Below, piece by piece: positions 41,763 through 50,161 of a stretch of 64,000 bases of DNA. The notes below the pieces were generated by a model that saw nothing but the letters and a program-made list of their open reading frames with translations, was not told where the DNA came from and did not search any database. Source of the stretch: Streptomyces asiaticus (GTDB lineage Bacteria > Actinomycetota > Actinomycetes > Streptomycetales > Streptomycetaceae); contig NZ_JAGSHX010000006.1 of assembly GCF_018138715.1 (NCBI RefSeq), forward strand, positions 5,890,001-5,954,000. Reading direction: 5' to 3'. Position 1 is the stretch's first letter. Every line of letters begins with the position of its first letter. The position numbers and the translations under genes are program-made.

Positions 41763-42941
41763 GTGTCGCTGCCACCCCTGGTCGAGCCGGCTCCCGAGCT
41801 CACCGTCGACGAGGTCCGCAGGTACTCGCGCCATCTGATCATCCCCGATGTCGGGATGGACGGGCAGAAGCGGCTGAAGAACGCCAAGGTGCTCTGTGTG
41901 GGCGCGGGCGGCCTCGGCTCCCCGGCCCTGATGTACCTCGCCGCGGCCGGCGTGGGCACCCTCGGCATCGTGGAGTTCGACGAGGTCGACGAGTCCAACC
42001 TGCAGCGCCAGATCATCCACAGCCAGGCGGACATCGGCCGGTCCAAGGCGGAGTCCGCCCGTGACTCGGTCCTGGGCATCAACCCGTATGTGAACGTCGT
42101 GCTGCACGAGGGCCGTCTCGAGGCGGACAACGTGATGGAGATCTTCTCCCAGTACGACCTGATCGTGGACGGCACCGACAACTTCGCCACCCGCTACCTG
42201 GTCAACGACGCGTGCGTGCTGCTGAACAAGCCGTACGTGTGGGGTTCGATCTACCGCTTCGACGGCCAGGCGTCGGTCTTCTGGTCCGAGCACGGCCCCT
42301 GCTACCGCTGCCTGTACCCGGAGCCCCCGCCGCCCGGCATGGTCCCGTCCTGCGCCGAGGGCGGCGTGCTGGGCGTGCTGTGCGCCTCCATCGGCTCCAT
42401 CCAGGTCACCGAGGCCATCAAGGTGCTCACCGGCACCGGGGACCCGCTGGTCGGCCGTCTGATGATCTACGACGCCCTGGAGATGACCTACCGCCAGGTC
42501 AAGGTCCGCAAGGACCCGGACTGCGCGGTCTGCGGCCCGAACCCGACCGTCACCGAGCTGATCGACTACGAGGCGTTCTGCGGTGTGGTGTCGGACGAGG
42601 CCCAGGAGGCGGCGGCCGGTTCGACGATCACTCCCAAGCAGCTCAAGGAGTGGATCGACGACGGCGAGAACATCGACATCATCGATGTCCGCGAGCCCAA
42701 CGAGTACGAGATCGTCTCGATCCCCGGCGCCCGGCTGATCCCGAAGAACGAGTTCCTGATGGGCGGCGCCCTCCAGGATCTTCCGCAGGACAAGAAGATC
42801 GTCTTGCATTGCAAGACGGGTGTCCGGTCGGCGGAAGTCCTGGCCGTGCTGAAGTCCGCGGGCTTCTCCGACGCCGTCCATGTGGGCGGCGGCGTGATCG
42901 GCTGGGTCAACCAGATCGAGCCCGACAAGCCGGTCTACTGA
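41763..42941 (+). CDS. moeZ: Adenylyltransferase/sulfurtransferase MoeZ
   Basis: 392 residues from GTG 41763, with GGAG six bases upstream. The E1-like ThiF/MoeB domain has VLCVGAGGLGSPALMYLAAA (Gly-rich loop from 47), EVDESNLQRQIIH, DGTDNFATRYLVNDAC and zinc cysteines GPCYRCLYPE and DCAVCGPN. A rhodanese domain fills about 285-392, with the persulfide Cys350 in LHCKTGVRSAEVL. MoeZ activates the C-termini of small sulfur carriers (MoaD, CysO, ThiS-type) and loads sulfur on them, for molybdopterin, cysteine, thiamine and some thio-sugar antibiotics. Rv3206c is the counterpart. Confidence 0.95.
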   Translation: MSLPPLVEPAPELTVDEVRRYSRHLIIPDVGMDGQKRLKNAKVLCVGAGGLGSPALMYLAAAGVGTLGIVEFDEVDESNLQRQIIHSQADIGRSKAESARDSVLGINPYVNVVLHEGRLEADNVMEIFSQYDLIVDGTDNFATRYLVNDACVLLNKPYVWGSIYRFDGQASVFWSEHGPCYRCLYPEPPPPGMVPSCAEGGVLGVLCASIGSIQVTEAIKVLTGTGDPLVGRLMIYDALEMTYRQVKVRKDPDCAVCGPNPTVTELIDYEAFCGVVSDEAQEAAAGSTITPKQLKEWIDDGENIDIIDVREPNEYEIVSIPGARLIPKNEFLMGGALQDLPQDKKIVLHCKTGVRSAEVLAVLKSAGFSDAVHVGGGVIGWVNQIEPDKPVY

Positions 42942-42960
42942 TCTCCGGTACGCACCGCCC

Positions 42961-43006
42961 GTAAGGGGGCCGGACCGCCGCGCCGACGGCGATCCGGCCC
43001 CCTTAC
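42961..43006. terminator. Hairpin terminator between moeZ and the convergent peptidase gene
   Basis: GTAAGGGGGCCGGACCGCC (42961-42979) and GGCGATCCGGCCCCCTTAC (42988-43006) pair over 19 bases with one mismatch. A partial repeat of the right arm (CGGCCCCTTACGGCTG) follows at 43016. Confidence 0.88.
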
Positions 43007-43042
43007 GGCTGTCGTCGGCCCCTTACGGCTGCCGCGAGAGCG

Positions 43043-44647
43043 TCAGCGGCACGTCTTGCCGCCCGCGGGCACCTTCCCGTCCAGCAGATAGGCGTTCACG
43101 GTCTTCGTCATACACGCGTTGCCGCTGTTGTACGCGCCATGGCCCTGCCCCTTGTAGGTGACCTCGACGCCCACGCCCTTGCCCAGCTCCCGCACCATCT
43201 TCCGGGCCCCCTCGTACGGGGTGGCCGGGTCGCCGGTGTTGCCGACCACGAGGATCGGCGCCGAGCCCTCGGCGCTGACGTCAGGGGTGTCCGTGGTGCC
43301 GTCCACCGGCCAGCCGGTGCAGCCGAGCATGCCCCAGGCCAGATACTCGCCGAAGACCGGTGACGCCTTGCGGAAGCGCGGCAGCTGGGCCTTCACATCG
43401 GTCACCGTGTAACGCTGCCGGTCGTCCACGCAGTTGATGGCCGCGTTGGCGGCGTTGATGTTGCTGTAGCGGCCGTCCTCGTCGCGGCCGGACATCGAAT
43501 CGGCCATCGCGAGCAGCATGTTGCCCTCCTCGAGCTGCATCGCCTCCTGCAACCCGAGCGTCAGGTACTTCCAGCTCTCCTTGTCGTAGAGCGCGGCGGC
43601 GATACCGCTCAGCGCCCCGTCCTGGGTGAGCTTGCGGCCGCTCTCGGTGGACAGCGGCTTCTTGTCGAGCTTCTTCAGGAAGGCCACGATGCGGTCGGTG
43701 CCCGCCGCCGGGTCGCCGCCGGTCGGGCAGGCCGTGCCCTTCTTGGCGCAGTCCGCGAGGTAGTTGTCGAGCGCGAGCTGGAACCCCTTCGCCTGGCCGT
43801 AGGAGCCCTGCTCGGGGTCCTCGGTGGGGTCGACCACGGCGTCCAGGACCGCGCGCCCCACCCGCTTCGGGTACAGGTGGGCGTAGACGCCGCCGAGTTC
43901 GGTGCCGTAGGAGATGCCGAAGTACGACAGCTTGTCGTCGCCCAGCACCTGCCGCATGAGGTCCATGTCACGCGCGGCGCTCACGGTGTCCACATGGCCG
44001 AGCACCTTGCCGGAACGCTTCTCGCAGCCCTTGATGAACGCCTTGGCATCGGCCATCGCGGTCTTGACCTCGGCGTCGTCGTCCGGGGTGCTGTCCACGG
44101 CGTCCGAGGCGTCGATCTCCTTGTCGCTCCGGCACCGCACCCCGGCGCTCTCGCCGACCCCGCGCGGATCGAAGCTCACCAGGTCATAGCGTGAGCGCAG
44201 GGTGTCGTAGGCGGTGGCGAAACCGGGGAGCGAGGAGACACCGGAGCCGCCGGGGCCGCCGAAATTGAACACCAGGGAGCCGATGCGCTCGCCCGATCCG
44301 GTGGCCTTGGCGCGGATCATGGCCAGATCGATCGTTTCGCCTCTGGGCTTCGCGTAGTCCAGCGGCGCCTTGAGAGTGGCGCATTCCCACTCGCTTCCCG
44401 GCTTCTCACCGGTGCCCTGCATCGCGGTCGGGGCAGGGCAGGACGACCAGTTGAGCTTCTGACCGGTGAGCGAGCCCGGCAGCCCGGAACCCGAAGGCGC
44501 GGCCGGGGCCGACGCCGAGGGCTCGGACGACGCCTTGCCCTGCTCGTTTCCCCCGTCGTCGTCGCAGCCCGCGACGGCGAGGAGGGTGACCATGGCGGTC
44601 ATGGAGACCAGCGCCCTGGTCCGTATGGTGCGTGGGGAACTCGGCAT
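43043..44647 (-). CDS. Secreted lipoprotein peptidase, S33/tripeptidyl aminopeptidase family
   Basis: 534 residues. The signal peptide has lipobox LLAVAGC with Cys28. Alpha/beta-hydrolase motifs: LVFNFGGPGGSGVSSLPGFA (oxyanion), YDLVSFDPRGVGESAGVRC, nucleophile elbow YFGISYGTELGGVYAHLYP (Ser246), ILVVGNTGDPATPYEGARKM (Asp) and GQGHGAYNSGNACM (His), with a TAP-like C-terminal domain. It resembles the SlpD/SlpE/Tap aminopeptidases of Streptomyces, which trim tri- or dipeptides outside the cell. The next upstream gene (44753) is a close paralogue: a tandem duplication. Confidence 0.9.
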   Translation of the reverse strand: MPSSPRTIRTRALVSMTAMVTLLAVAGCDDDGGNEQGKASSEPSASAPAAPSGSGLPGSLTGQKLNWSSCPAPTAMQGTGEKPGSEWECATLKAPLDYAKPRGETIDLAMIRAKATGSGERIGSLVFNFGGPGGSGVSSLPGFATAYDTLRSRYDLVSFDPRGVGESAGVRCRSDKEIDASDAVDSTPDDDAEVKTAMADAKAFIKGCEKRSGKVLGHVDTVSAARDMDLMRQVLGDDKLSYFGISYGTELGGVYAHLYPKRVGRAVLDAVVDPTEDPEQGSYGQAKGFQLALDNYLADCAKKGTACPTGGDPAAGTDRIVAFLKKLDKKPLSTESGRKLTQDGALSGIAAALYDKESWKYLTLGLQEAMQLEEGNMLLAMADSMSGRDEDGRYSNINAANAAINCVDDRQRYTVTDVKAQLPRFRKASPVFGEYLAWGMLGCTGWPVDGTTDTPDVSAEGSAPILVVGNTGDPATPYEGARKMVRELGKGVGVEVTYKGQGHGAYNSGNACMTKTVNAYLLDGKVPAGGKTCR

Positions 44648-44752
44648 ATCCGGAGATCCTATGAGGAGGCGGGGGCGGAATCGTCCGCAACTCTTCTCAA
44701 AGCCGTCACGGTTCGCGCCTTCGTACGGCGGGCCCGGCCACGGACCCCGGCT

Positions 44753-46261
44753 CTAGGCGCAGACTTTGCCCTTCGGCGGCACCGTGCCCTGGAGCAGATA
44801 GGCGTTGACCGTCTTACGGACACAGGCGTTGCCGCTGTCGTACGCCCCATGGCCCTCGCCCTTGTAGGTGAGCTGGACGCCGACCCCGGGGCCCAGCTCC
44901 TTCGCCATCCGCGCGGCACCCTCGTACGGGGTCGCCGGGTCACCGGTGTTGCCGACGACCAGGATCGGTGCGGCCCCCTTGGCGCTCACGTCGGGCGTGG
45001 TCCAGGCGCCGTGGACCGGCCAGTCGGCGCACTGGGTCAGGCCCCACGCCATCATGTCGCCGAAGACGGGGGAGACCTTACGGAAGGCGGGCAGCTTCCG
45101 CTCGATGTCCGGGACCGTATAGCGCTGCCTGAAGTCGGCGCAGGTGATGGCGGTAAGGGCGGACTGGAGGGTGCTGTAGCGGCCGTCCGGGCCGCGTCCG
45201 TTCATCGCGTCCCCCAGGGCCAGCAGGATCCTGCCGTCGCCCTGTTGGGCGGCGGCGATCCCCTGGGTGAGGTACTGCCAGTACTCCCGCGAGTACAGGG
45301 ACTGCGCGATACCGCCGTCGGCCAGGGACTCGGTCAGCTTCCGGCCGCCGTAGCCGCGCACCGGACGGCCGTCGAGCCGCTTCAGCAGCGTGCGGATCCG
45401 GTTCTGGGTGGGGCAGCTGTAGACGCTGGTCCTGGTGCATGCCTTCAGATAGTCGTCGAGGGCGCGCTGAAACCCCTTGGCCTGGCCGAGCGCGCCCTGT
45501 TCGGGTGTCTGCATGGGGTCCACGACCCCGTCGAAGAGGGCGCGCCCCACCTGCTTCGGGTACAGGTGGGCGTAGACGCCGCCGAGTTCGGTGCCGTAGG
45601 AGACGCCGAAGTAGTGCATCTTCTTGTCGCCGAGGACCCGCCGCATGAGATCCATGTCACGGGCGGCGTTGGTGGTGCCGACGTACGGCAGGATCGTGCC
45701 GGAGTTCTTCTCGCATCCGGTGGCGTAGGTCTTCACCCGGCGGACCAGGCTCTTCACCTCGGCGTTGTCGTCCGGGGTGGAGTCGGCGGCGTAGTAGGCG
45801 TCGAGCTGCCGGTCCCCGAGACAGCGCACCCCGCTGCTGCGGCCGACCCCGCGCGGATCGAAACTGACCAGGTCGTAGCGGGTGCGCAGTTGCTTGTAGC
45901 TGCCCGCGAGCGCCGGGAGGGTGGCCACGCCCGAGCCGCCGGGGCCACCGAAGTTGAAGATCAGGGAGCCGATCCGATGGCGCCGGTCGGTGGCCTTGGC
46001 GCGGATCATGGCGATGCCGATGGTCTTGCCGTGCGGCTTGCGGTAGTCCAGCGGCACATGGAGCGTCGCGCACTCCCACTCCCCGCCCGGGGCCTTGGTG
46101 GCGGCCGCGTCCTGGCTCGAGGAGGGGGCGGGACAGCCGGCCCAGTGCGGCTTCTGGTGGGCCGAGGTGTCCGGCCGTCCCCCGCCGCCACCGCATCCGG
46201 CGGCCAGGGCGGTCAGCAGCAGGGCGGCGGACAGCGCACCGAGGCGCAGAGGTCGGGACAC
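44753..46261 (-). CDS. Secreted lipoprotein peptidase, S33/tripeptidyl aminopeptidase family (paralogue)
   Basis: 502 residues from GTG 46259-46261, with GGGAGAG six bases upstream. Lipobox ALAAGC with Cys23. The same motifs as the neighbour at 43043 appear: IFNFGGPGGSGVATLPALAG, VSFDPRGVGRSSGVRC, YFGVSYGTELGGVYAHLYP (Ser221), VVGNTGDPATPYEGAARMA and GEGHGAYDSGNACV. About 105 bases separate the two genes; they may be cotranscribed. Substrate differences cannot be read; the most divergent stretch lies around residues 260-330, likely the lid. Confidence 0.9.
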   Translation of the reverse strand: MSRPLRLGALSAALLLTALAAGCGGGGGRPDTSAHQKPHWAGCPAPSSSQDAAATKAPGGEWECATLHVPLDYRKPHGKTIGIAMIRAKATDRRHRIGSLIFNFGGPGGSGVATLPALAGSYKQLRTRYDLVSFDPRGVGRSSGVRCLGDRQLDAYYAADSTPDDNAEVKSLVRRVKTYATGCEKNSGTILPYVGTTNAARDMDLMRRVLGDKKMHYFGVSYGTELGGVYAHLYPKQVGRALFDGVVDPMQTPEQGALGQAKGFQRALDDYLKACTRTSVYSCPTQNRIRTLLKRLDGRPVRGYGGRKLTESLADGGIAQSLYSREYWQYLTQGIAAAQQGDGRILLALGDAMNGRGPDGRYSTLQSALTAITCADFRQRYTVPDIERKLPAFRKVSPVFGDMMAWGLTQCADWPVHGAWTTPDVSAKGAAPILVVGNTGDPATPYEGAARMAKELGPGVGVQLTYKGEGHGAYDSGNACVRKTVNAYLLQGTVPPKGKVCA

Positions 46262-46389
46262 GGCGGCTCTCCCATGGGTGGGGGTACCGCCATCGTGAGG
46301 TCCGTGGCCGCCGCACGCGCGCACAGCGGGGGCGTACGGGTGAGGGAGGCCCCGGGTGCCCGGCGGCCGCGGGAGGGCCCCAGCGGGGC

Positions 46390-46480
46390 TTCTACGGGCG
46401 CTACAGCGCCTCTTCGCGGGTGAGCCTCTCCAGCGCCCGTTCGCGGGCGGGCACCGGCGCTACAGCGCCTCTCTGCGGGT
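46390..46480. repeat. Duplicated stop-codon region of the large membrane protein gene
   Basis: GGCGCTACAGCGCCTCT followed by CGCGGGTGAG/GCGGGTGAGG occurs at 46398 and 46457; the second copy contains the real stop (CTA 46460-46462, minus strand). Period 59. GCGCCCGTTCGCGGGCG lies between. Confidence 0.75.
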
Positions 46481-49231
46481 GAGGTGGGTGAAGGCCACCC
46501 AGCCGGGCAGCACCGGCAGCCAGAAGACCATCAGCCGGAAGAGCAGCACCGCGGGCGCCGCCGTCTCGTACGGCAGTCCGGCGAAGGTCAGACCCGCGAT
46601 CAGGGCGGCCTCGACCGCGCCCACACCGCCGGGGGTGGGCGCCGCGGACCCCAGGGCGTTGCCCGCGAGGAAGACGACGGCGATGCTCGCGTAGCTCAGC
46701 TCACCGCCGAACGCCCGGATCGCGGAGTCGAGGCACATCACGTTCGCGGCGGTCAGCAGCAGGGTGCCGCCGATCCCGGCGAGCAGCTTCTTGGGCCGCT
46801 GGAGCACGTCCAGCATGCGCGGGACGACGCCCGCGAACAGCGACCGCACCCGGGTGGAGACGAACTTCCGCAGCACCGGGATGGCGGTCACCACCAGGAC
46901 CAGGACGGCGGCCGTCAGCAGCCCGGCGATCACCGTCCGGGACGGCGAGAGCGCCGGGGTGCGCTCGGTGCCGGTGATGTAGCCGAAGGTCAGCAGCAGC
47001 ACGATATGGCTGGCGAGCCCGAACAGCTGGGAGGCGCCCACACTGGCCACCGCGAGCCCCGGCCGCACCCCCGCGCGCTGGAGGAAGCGGGCGTTGAGGG
47101 CGACCCCGCCGACCGCCGCGGGCGCCACCAGCTTCACGAACGAGGCGGCCACCTGTGCCAGCACCGTCCGCCCGAGCGGCACCTTCTCCGGGACGAAGCC
47201 GAGCAGGCTCAGCGCCGCGGCCAGATAGGTGAGCGCGGAGAAGACGAGCGCGAAGATGACCCAGATCCAGTTGGCCTCGCCGACCAGGGCGCCCAGCTTG
47301 AGGTGGGTGAACTGGGACAGCAGGAAGTACGCGGCGAAGGCCCCCGCGCAGAAGCTGACCAGGGTGCGCGGCTTGATGCGCTCCAGCCGTTCGGGCTGTA
47401 TCGGAGCCTGGGGCCGCACCAGCAGCACCTGCTGGCGGATCTGGGAGAGCAGATCCTCCTCGCGGGCGTCCTCCAGGGCCTCCTCGATGGCGCGCTTCTC
47501 CGCCTGCTTCTCGGCCTTGGCCGTCTTACGGTCGCCGGCGGCCGCCTCCGGGCCCCCGGCGGCCTCCTGTGCCTCCCGCGCCTCGGTCTCCCGGGCCTCC
47601 TTGGCCTCCTTGGCGGCGTGGGACGCCTCCAGGACGGCCTCCCGGTGGCGCTGGGCGCGTTCGCGCGCGAGCTGGCGCAGGGTCGCGCGGGTGCCCCGGC
47701 CGAGCGCCAGGGGCTGGAGCAGCGGAAGGCTGCCGGCGACCGCGTCCGGGCCGAGGACCTCCACCGCGGCGGTCACGGAGCGCTCGGCGCCCACCCGCAG
47801 CCCCAGGGTGGTCAGCAGCTGAGCGATGTCCATCCGCAGCACCACGTCACCGGCCGCGATCTCGCCGCTGCGCAGATCGGTCAGGAAGACCGTGCCGTTG
47901 CGGTCGATGAGCAGGGCGTCGCTGTCCAGCCGCCGGTGGGCGATCCGCCGCGACTGGAGCGCCTGGACCTGGTGCCAGGCCTCGGCCAGCAGCTCGTCGG
48001 TGATCGCCTCGTCCGGCAGGGCGTGCAGCGGGCGTCCCCCGACGTGCTCGTAGACGAGCATCACGGCGTCCGGGCCGAGCTCGGAGGTGGCGATCAGCTT
48101 GGGCGCGTTGGCCCCGGCCGCGATGGCCGCGTAGGCGAGCAGCGCCTCCTGCTCCAGGGCCTGGCGCAGTGACTGGAGACTGCGCGGCGGGGTGATCGTC
48201 CGCAGGGTCAGCCGCTGCCAGACGCCGTAGAAGAAGCCCTGGGCCTGCTGCTCCCGGTCGACGACCGTGACGTCCAGGGGCGGGCCGTCCTCCAGGGTGA
48301 CCAGATAGCGGCGGCCCCGGTCGCCATGGCCGCCGTGCTCGTCCTCGGGTTCCTCCGCGCGCATGGCGCTGACCGGGTTGAAGCCGACCCGGCGCAGCCC
48401 GGCGAGCAGGTGCTGGCCGGTGGGGCGCACATTGGGGGAGCCGACCGCGTAGAGCGTGCCATAGGCCACCGCCCAGCCGATGAGCACCGTAAGGATAATC
48501 GAGAACGGTGTGGTGTAGCCGCCCACCAGCACCGCGAAGGCGTCGAGCAGCAGTACGCACCACATCGCCACCCGCCAGCGCGGGCGCCGGGCCATGCCGA
48601 CGGCCGTCATATAGGCGATGACGGGGGCGAGATAGCCGTGCACGGGGTCGCTGAAGGTGCCGCCGGGCGCGGGCTGGGTGAGCGCCTCGCGGAGCGAGCC
48701 GGGGGCGCCTCTGGCGACCCAGAGGTCCATGGCCAGGGACACCCCGTGGGCCAGCACCGCGGCCAGCACGCCGTCGGCGATCCGCAGTCCGTCCCGTTTG
48801 ATCAGCCGCTCGAAGGCGAAGGCCACCGGCAGGACGAGGACGGCCACCCCGGCCGTGAGCCCCGCGAAGTCGATCAGTAGCGGGGGCGCCTGGTCGGCGC
48901 CGTGCCCGATGTCCTTCTCCAGACCCGCGGTGGTGCCGTGGGCGAAGGCCGCGATGGCGAGCACGATGGCCATGCCGAGGATCCCGAGCAGCGTCCGCAG
49001 CAGATCGGAGGGGCGGTGCACACGGGCCGGCAGCAGCGGCTCGTCGCCGGACACCCGGTCCACATGGCCCTCCGGTCCGTCCGGGCCGCAGTCATCCCCC
49101 GAGCCCGGGGCCGCTGTCTCTGGCCGTCCGGACGGTGTCGTGGAGTGCGGCAACGCCTCAGGGGTGCGGGCCTCCTCCTCCGGAGGCTGCGCACCCTGCT
49201 GCTTCGCCGTCTCTTCTTGATCTCGTATCAC
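46460..49231 (-). CDS. Three-part membrane protein: N-terminal membrane domain, kinase-like domain, flippase-like (LPG-synthase TM) domain
   Basis: 923 residues from GTG 49229-49231. After an acidic lead come about seven transmembrane segments (80-270). Residues about 310-520 look like an aminoglycoside/Rio-type kinase fold: YAAIAAGANAPKLIATSELG, VMLVYEHVGGRPLHALPDEA, HRRLDSDALLIDRNGTVFLT with DL. The catalytic loop is HRRLDSDALL and the usual DFG-type Asp position reads TDL, so activity is doubtful. A charged coiled coil (530-600) links to the UPF0104/MprF-like flippase domain (620-915), with VKLVAPAAVGGVALNARFLQ and NALGSAAPTPGGVGAVEAAL. It may move a glycolipid or isoprenoid-linked glycan; substrate unknown. 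Confidence 0.82.
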   Translation of the reverse strand: MIRDQEETAKQQGAQPPEEEARTPEALPHSTTPSGRPETAAPGSGDDCGPDGPEGHVDRVSGDEPLLPARVHRPSDLLRTLLGILGMAIVLAIAAFAHGTTAGLEKDIGHGADQAPPLLIDFAGLTAGVAVLVLPVAFAFERLIKRDGLRIADGVLAAVLAHGVSLAMDLWVARGAPGSLREALTQPAPGGTFSDPVHGYLAPVIAYMTAVGMARRPRWRVAMWCVLLLDAFAVLVGGYTTPFSIILTVLIGWAVAYGTLYAVGSPNVRPTGQHLLAGLRRVGFNPVSAMRAEEPEDEHGGHGDRGRRYLVTLEDGPPLDVTVVDREQQAQGFFYGVWQRLTLRTITPPRSLQSLRQALEQEALLAYAAIAAGANAPKLIATSELGPDAVMLVYEHVGGRPLHALPDEAITDELLAEAWHQVQALQSRRIAHRRLDSDALLIDRNGTVFLTDLRSGEIAAGDVVLRMDIAQLLTTLGLRVGAERSVTAAVEVLGPDAVAGSLPLLQPLALGRGTRATLRQLARERAQRHREAVLEASHAAKEAKEARETEAREAQEAAGGPEAAAGDRKTAKAEKQAEKRAIEEALEDAREEDLLSQIRQQVLLVRPQAPIQPERLERIKPRTLVSFCAGAFAAYFLLSQFTHLKLGALVGEANWIWVIFALVFSALTYLAAALSLLGFVPEKVPLGRTVLAQVAASFVKLVAPAAVGGVALNARFLQRAGVRPGLAVASVGASQLFGLASHIVLLLTFGYITGTERTPALSPSRTVIAGLLTAAVLVLVVTAIPVLRKFVSTRVRSLFAGVVPRMLDVLQRPKKLLAGIGGTLLLTAANVMCLDSAIRAFGGELSYASIAVVFLAGNALGSAAPTPGGVGAVEAALIAGLTFAGLPYETAAPAVLLFRLMVFWLPVLPGWVAFTHLTRREAL

Positions 49232-49512
49232 CAGTCACCGCCCGGAAGATGGTGGCATGCCCGGGCTGCGGAGGGGGGCATCAGGGTGCATTTCGGGGAC
49301 GTGGACCCCGAATGGTACGCCCTGCTGAGGATTCCCGCACAATGCGTGATCGAACCGCGATCCGGCCCGGAGCGGGCCCGTCGCGGCCCCGCGCGGGGCA
49401 CGCGGGGGTGCGCTCCGCGGGGCGTGCGGAGGGGCGTGCGGCGCAGCGTGTGGCGCGGTGTGTGGCGCGGCTGTCGTCGGGGCTGTCGGAGGGGTGCGGC
49501 AGGATGGGGCGG

Positions 49513-49893
49513 ATGAGCCGGGAGAGCAGGGAGCCGGAGGACGGGGGCAGCGCCGAGGAGCTGCCCGAGTACGCCGAGCGGGTGCTGGAGGTGGCCGAGC
49601 TGATCCCCTCCGGCCGCGTGATGACCTATGGGGACGTCGCCGAATGGCTGGAGGAGGGCGGCCCGCGCCAGGTCGGGCGGGTGATGGCGCTCTACGGGGG
49701 CGCCGTGCCGTGGTGGCGGGTGGTGCGCGCGGACGGTGTGCTGCTGCCCGGCCACGAGCTGCGCGCCCTTGACCACTACCGCGAGGAGGGCACCCCGCTG
49801 CGCGAGGCGGCGCGTTCGGCCGAGGGCCATGTGCCGCGGATCGACATGGCCAGGGCGCGGTGGGACGGGGGCGGGCAGGACCACGGCCGGTAG
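49513..49893 (+). CDS. Alkyltransferase-like (ATL) protein, MGMT family without the acceptor Cys
   Basis: 126 residues from ATG 49513; ATG 49504 is an alternative. The helix-turn-helix part of O6-alkylguanine transferases is present: AELIPSGRVMTYGDVAEWLE and GGPRQVGRVMALYGGAVPWW. Where MGMT has PCHRV, this protein has PWWRVVRADG, so the alkyl-accepting Cys is Trp, the hallmark of ATL proteins. These bind O6-alkylguanine and hand the lesion to nucleotide-excision repair. Rv3204 is the counterpart, also near adnAB. An N-terminal acidic stretch is extra. Confidence 0.9.
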   Translation: MSRESREPEDGGSAEELPEYAERVLEVAELIPSGRVMTYGDVAEWLEEGGPRQVGRVMALYGGAVPWWRVVRADGVLLPGHELRALDHYREEGTPLREAARSAEGHVPRIDMARARWDGGGQDHGR

Positions 49894-49979
49894 CGGGGCG
49901 GATTTCGCAAGCGTGGCGGGACCGGGGCGGCCGTCCCCGGGGGCGGCGGACGCGCGGCCGTGCCGGGGCGCGGTGCGCG

Positions 49980-50085
49980 CGGGGCCGTACGCGTGCGCGG
50001 CGGGCCCGCGTTCGTACCGGCGTCCGATGAGCGTGAAGCGGGGAGCGCGTGCGGCGGGCCCGCGGTCGTACCGGCGGTATCCACA
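49980..50085. repeat. Pair of direct repeats before adnA
   Basis: GCGCGGCGGGCCCGCGTTCG then TACCGGCG (about 49993) recurs as GTGCGGCGGGCCCGCGGTCG then TACCGGCG (about 50050). They fill much of the 268-base gap after the ATL gene. Function unknown. Confidence 0.55.
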
Positions 50086-50161
50086 GCCATACGGGTGAGG
50101 CCCCACGGCACATGAGAGGCTGTCCCGCACCCAGCCAACCCACCAGGACCGGCGATCCAAC

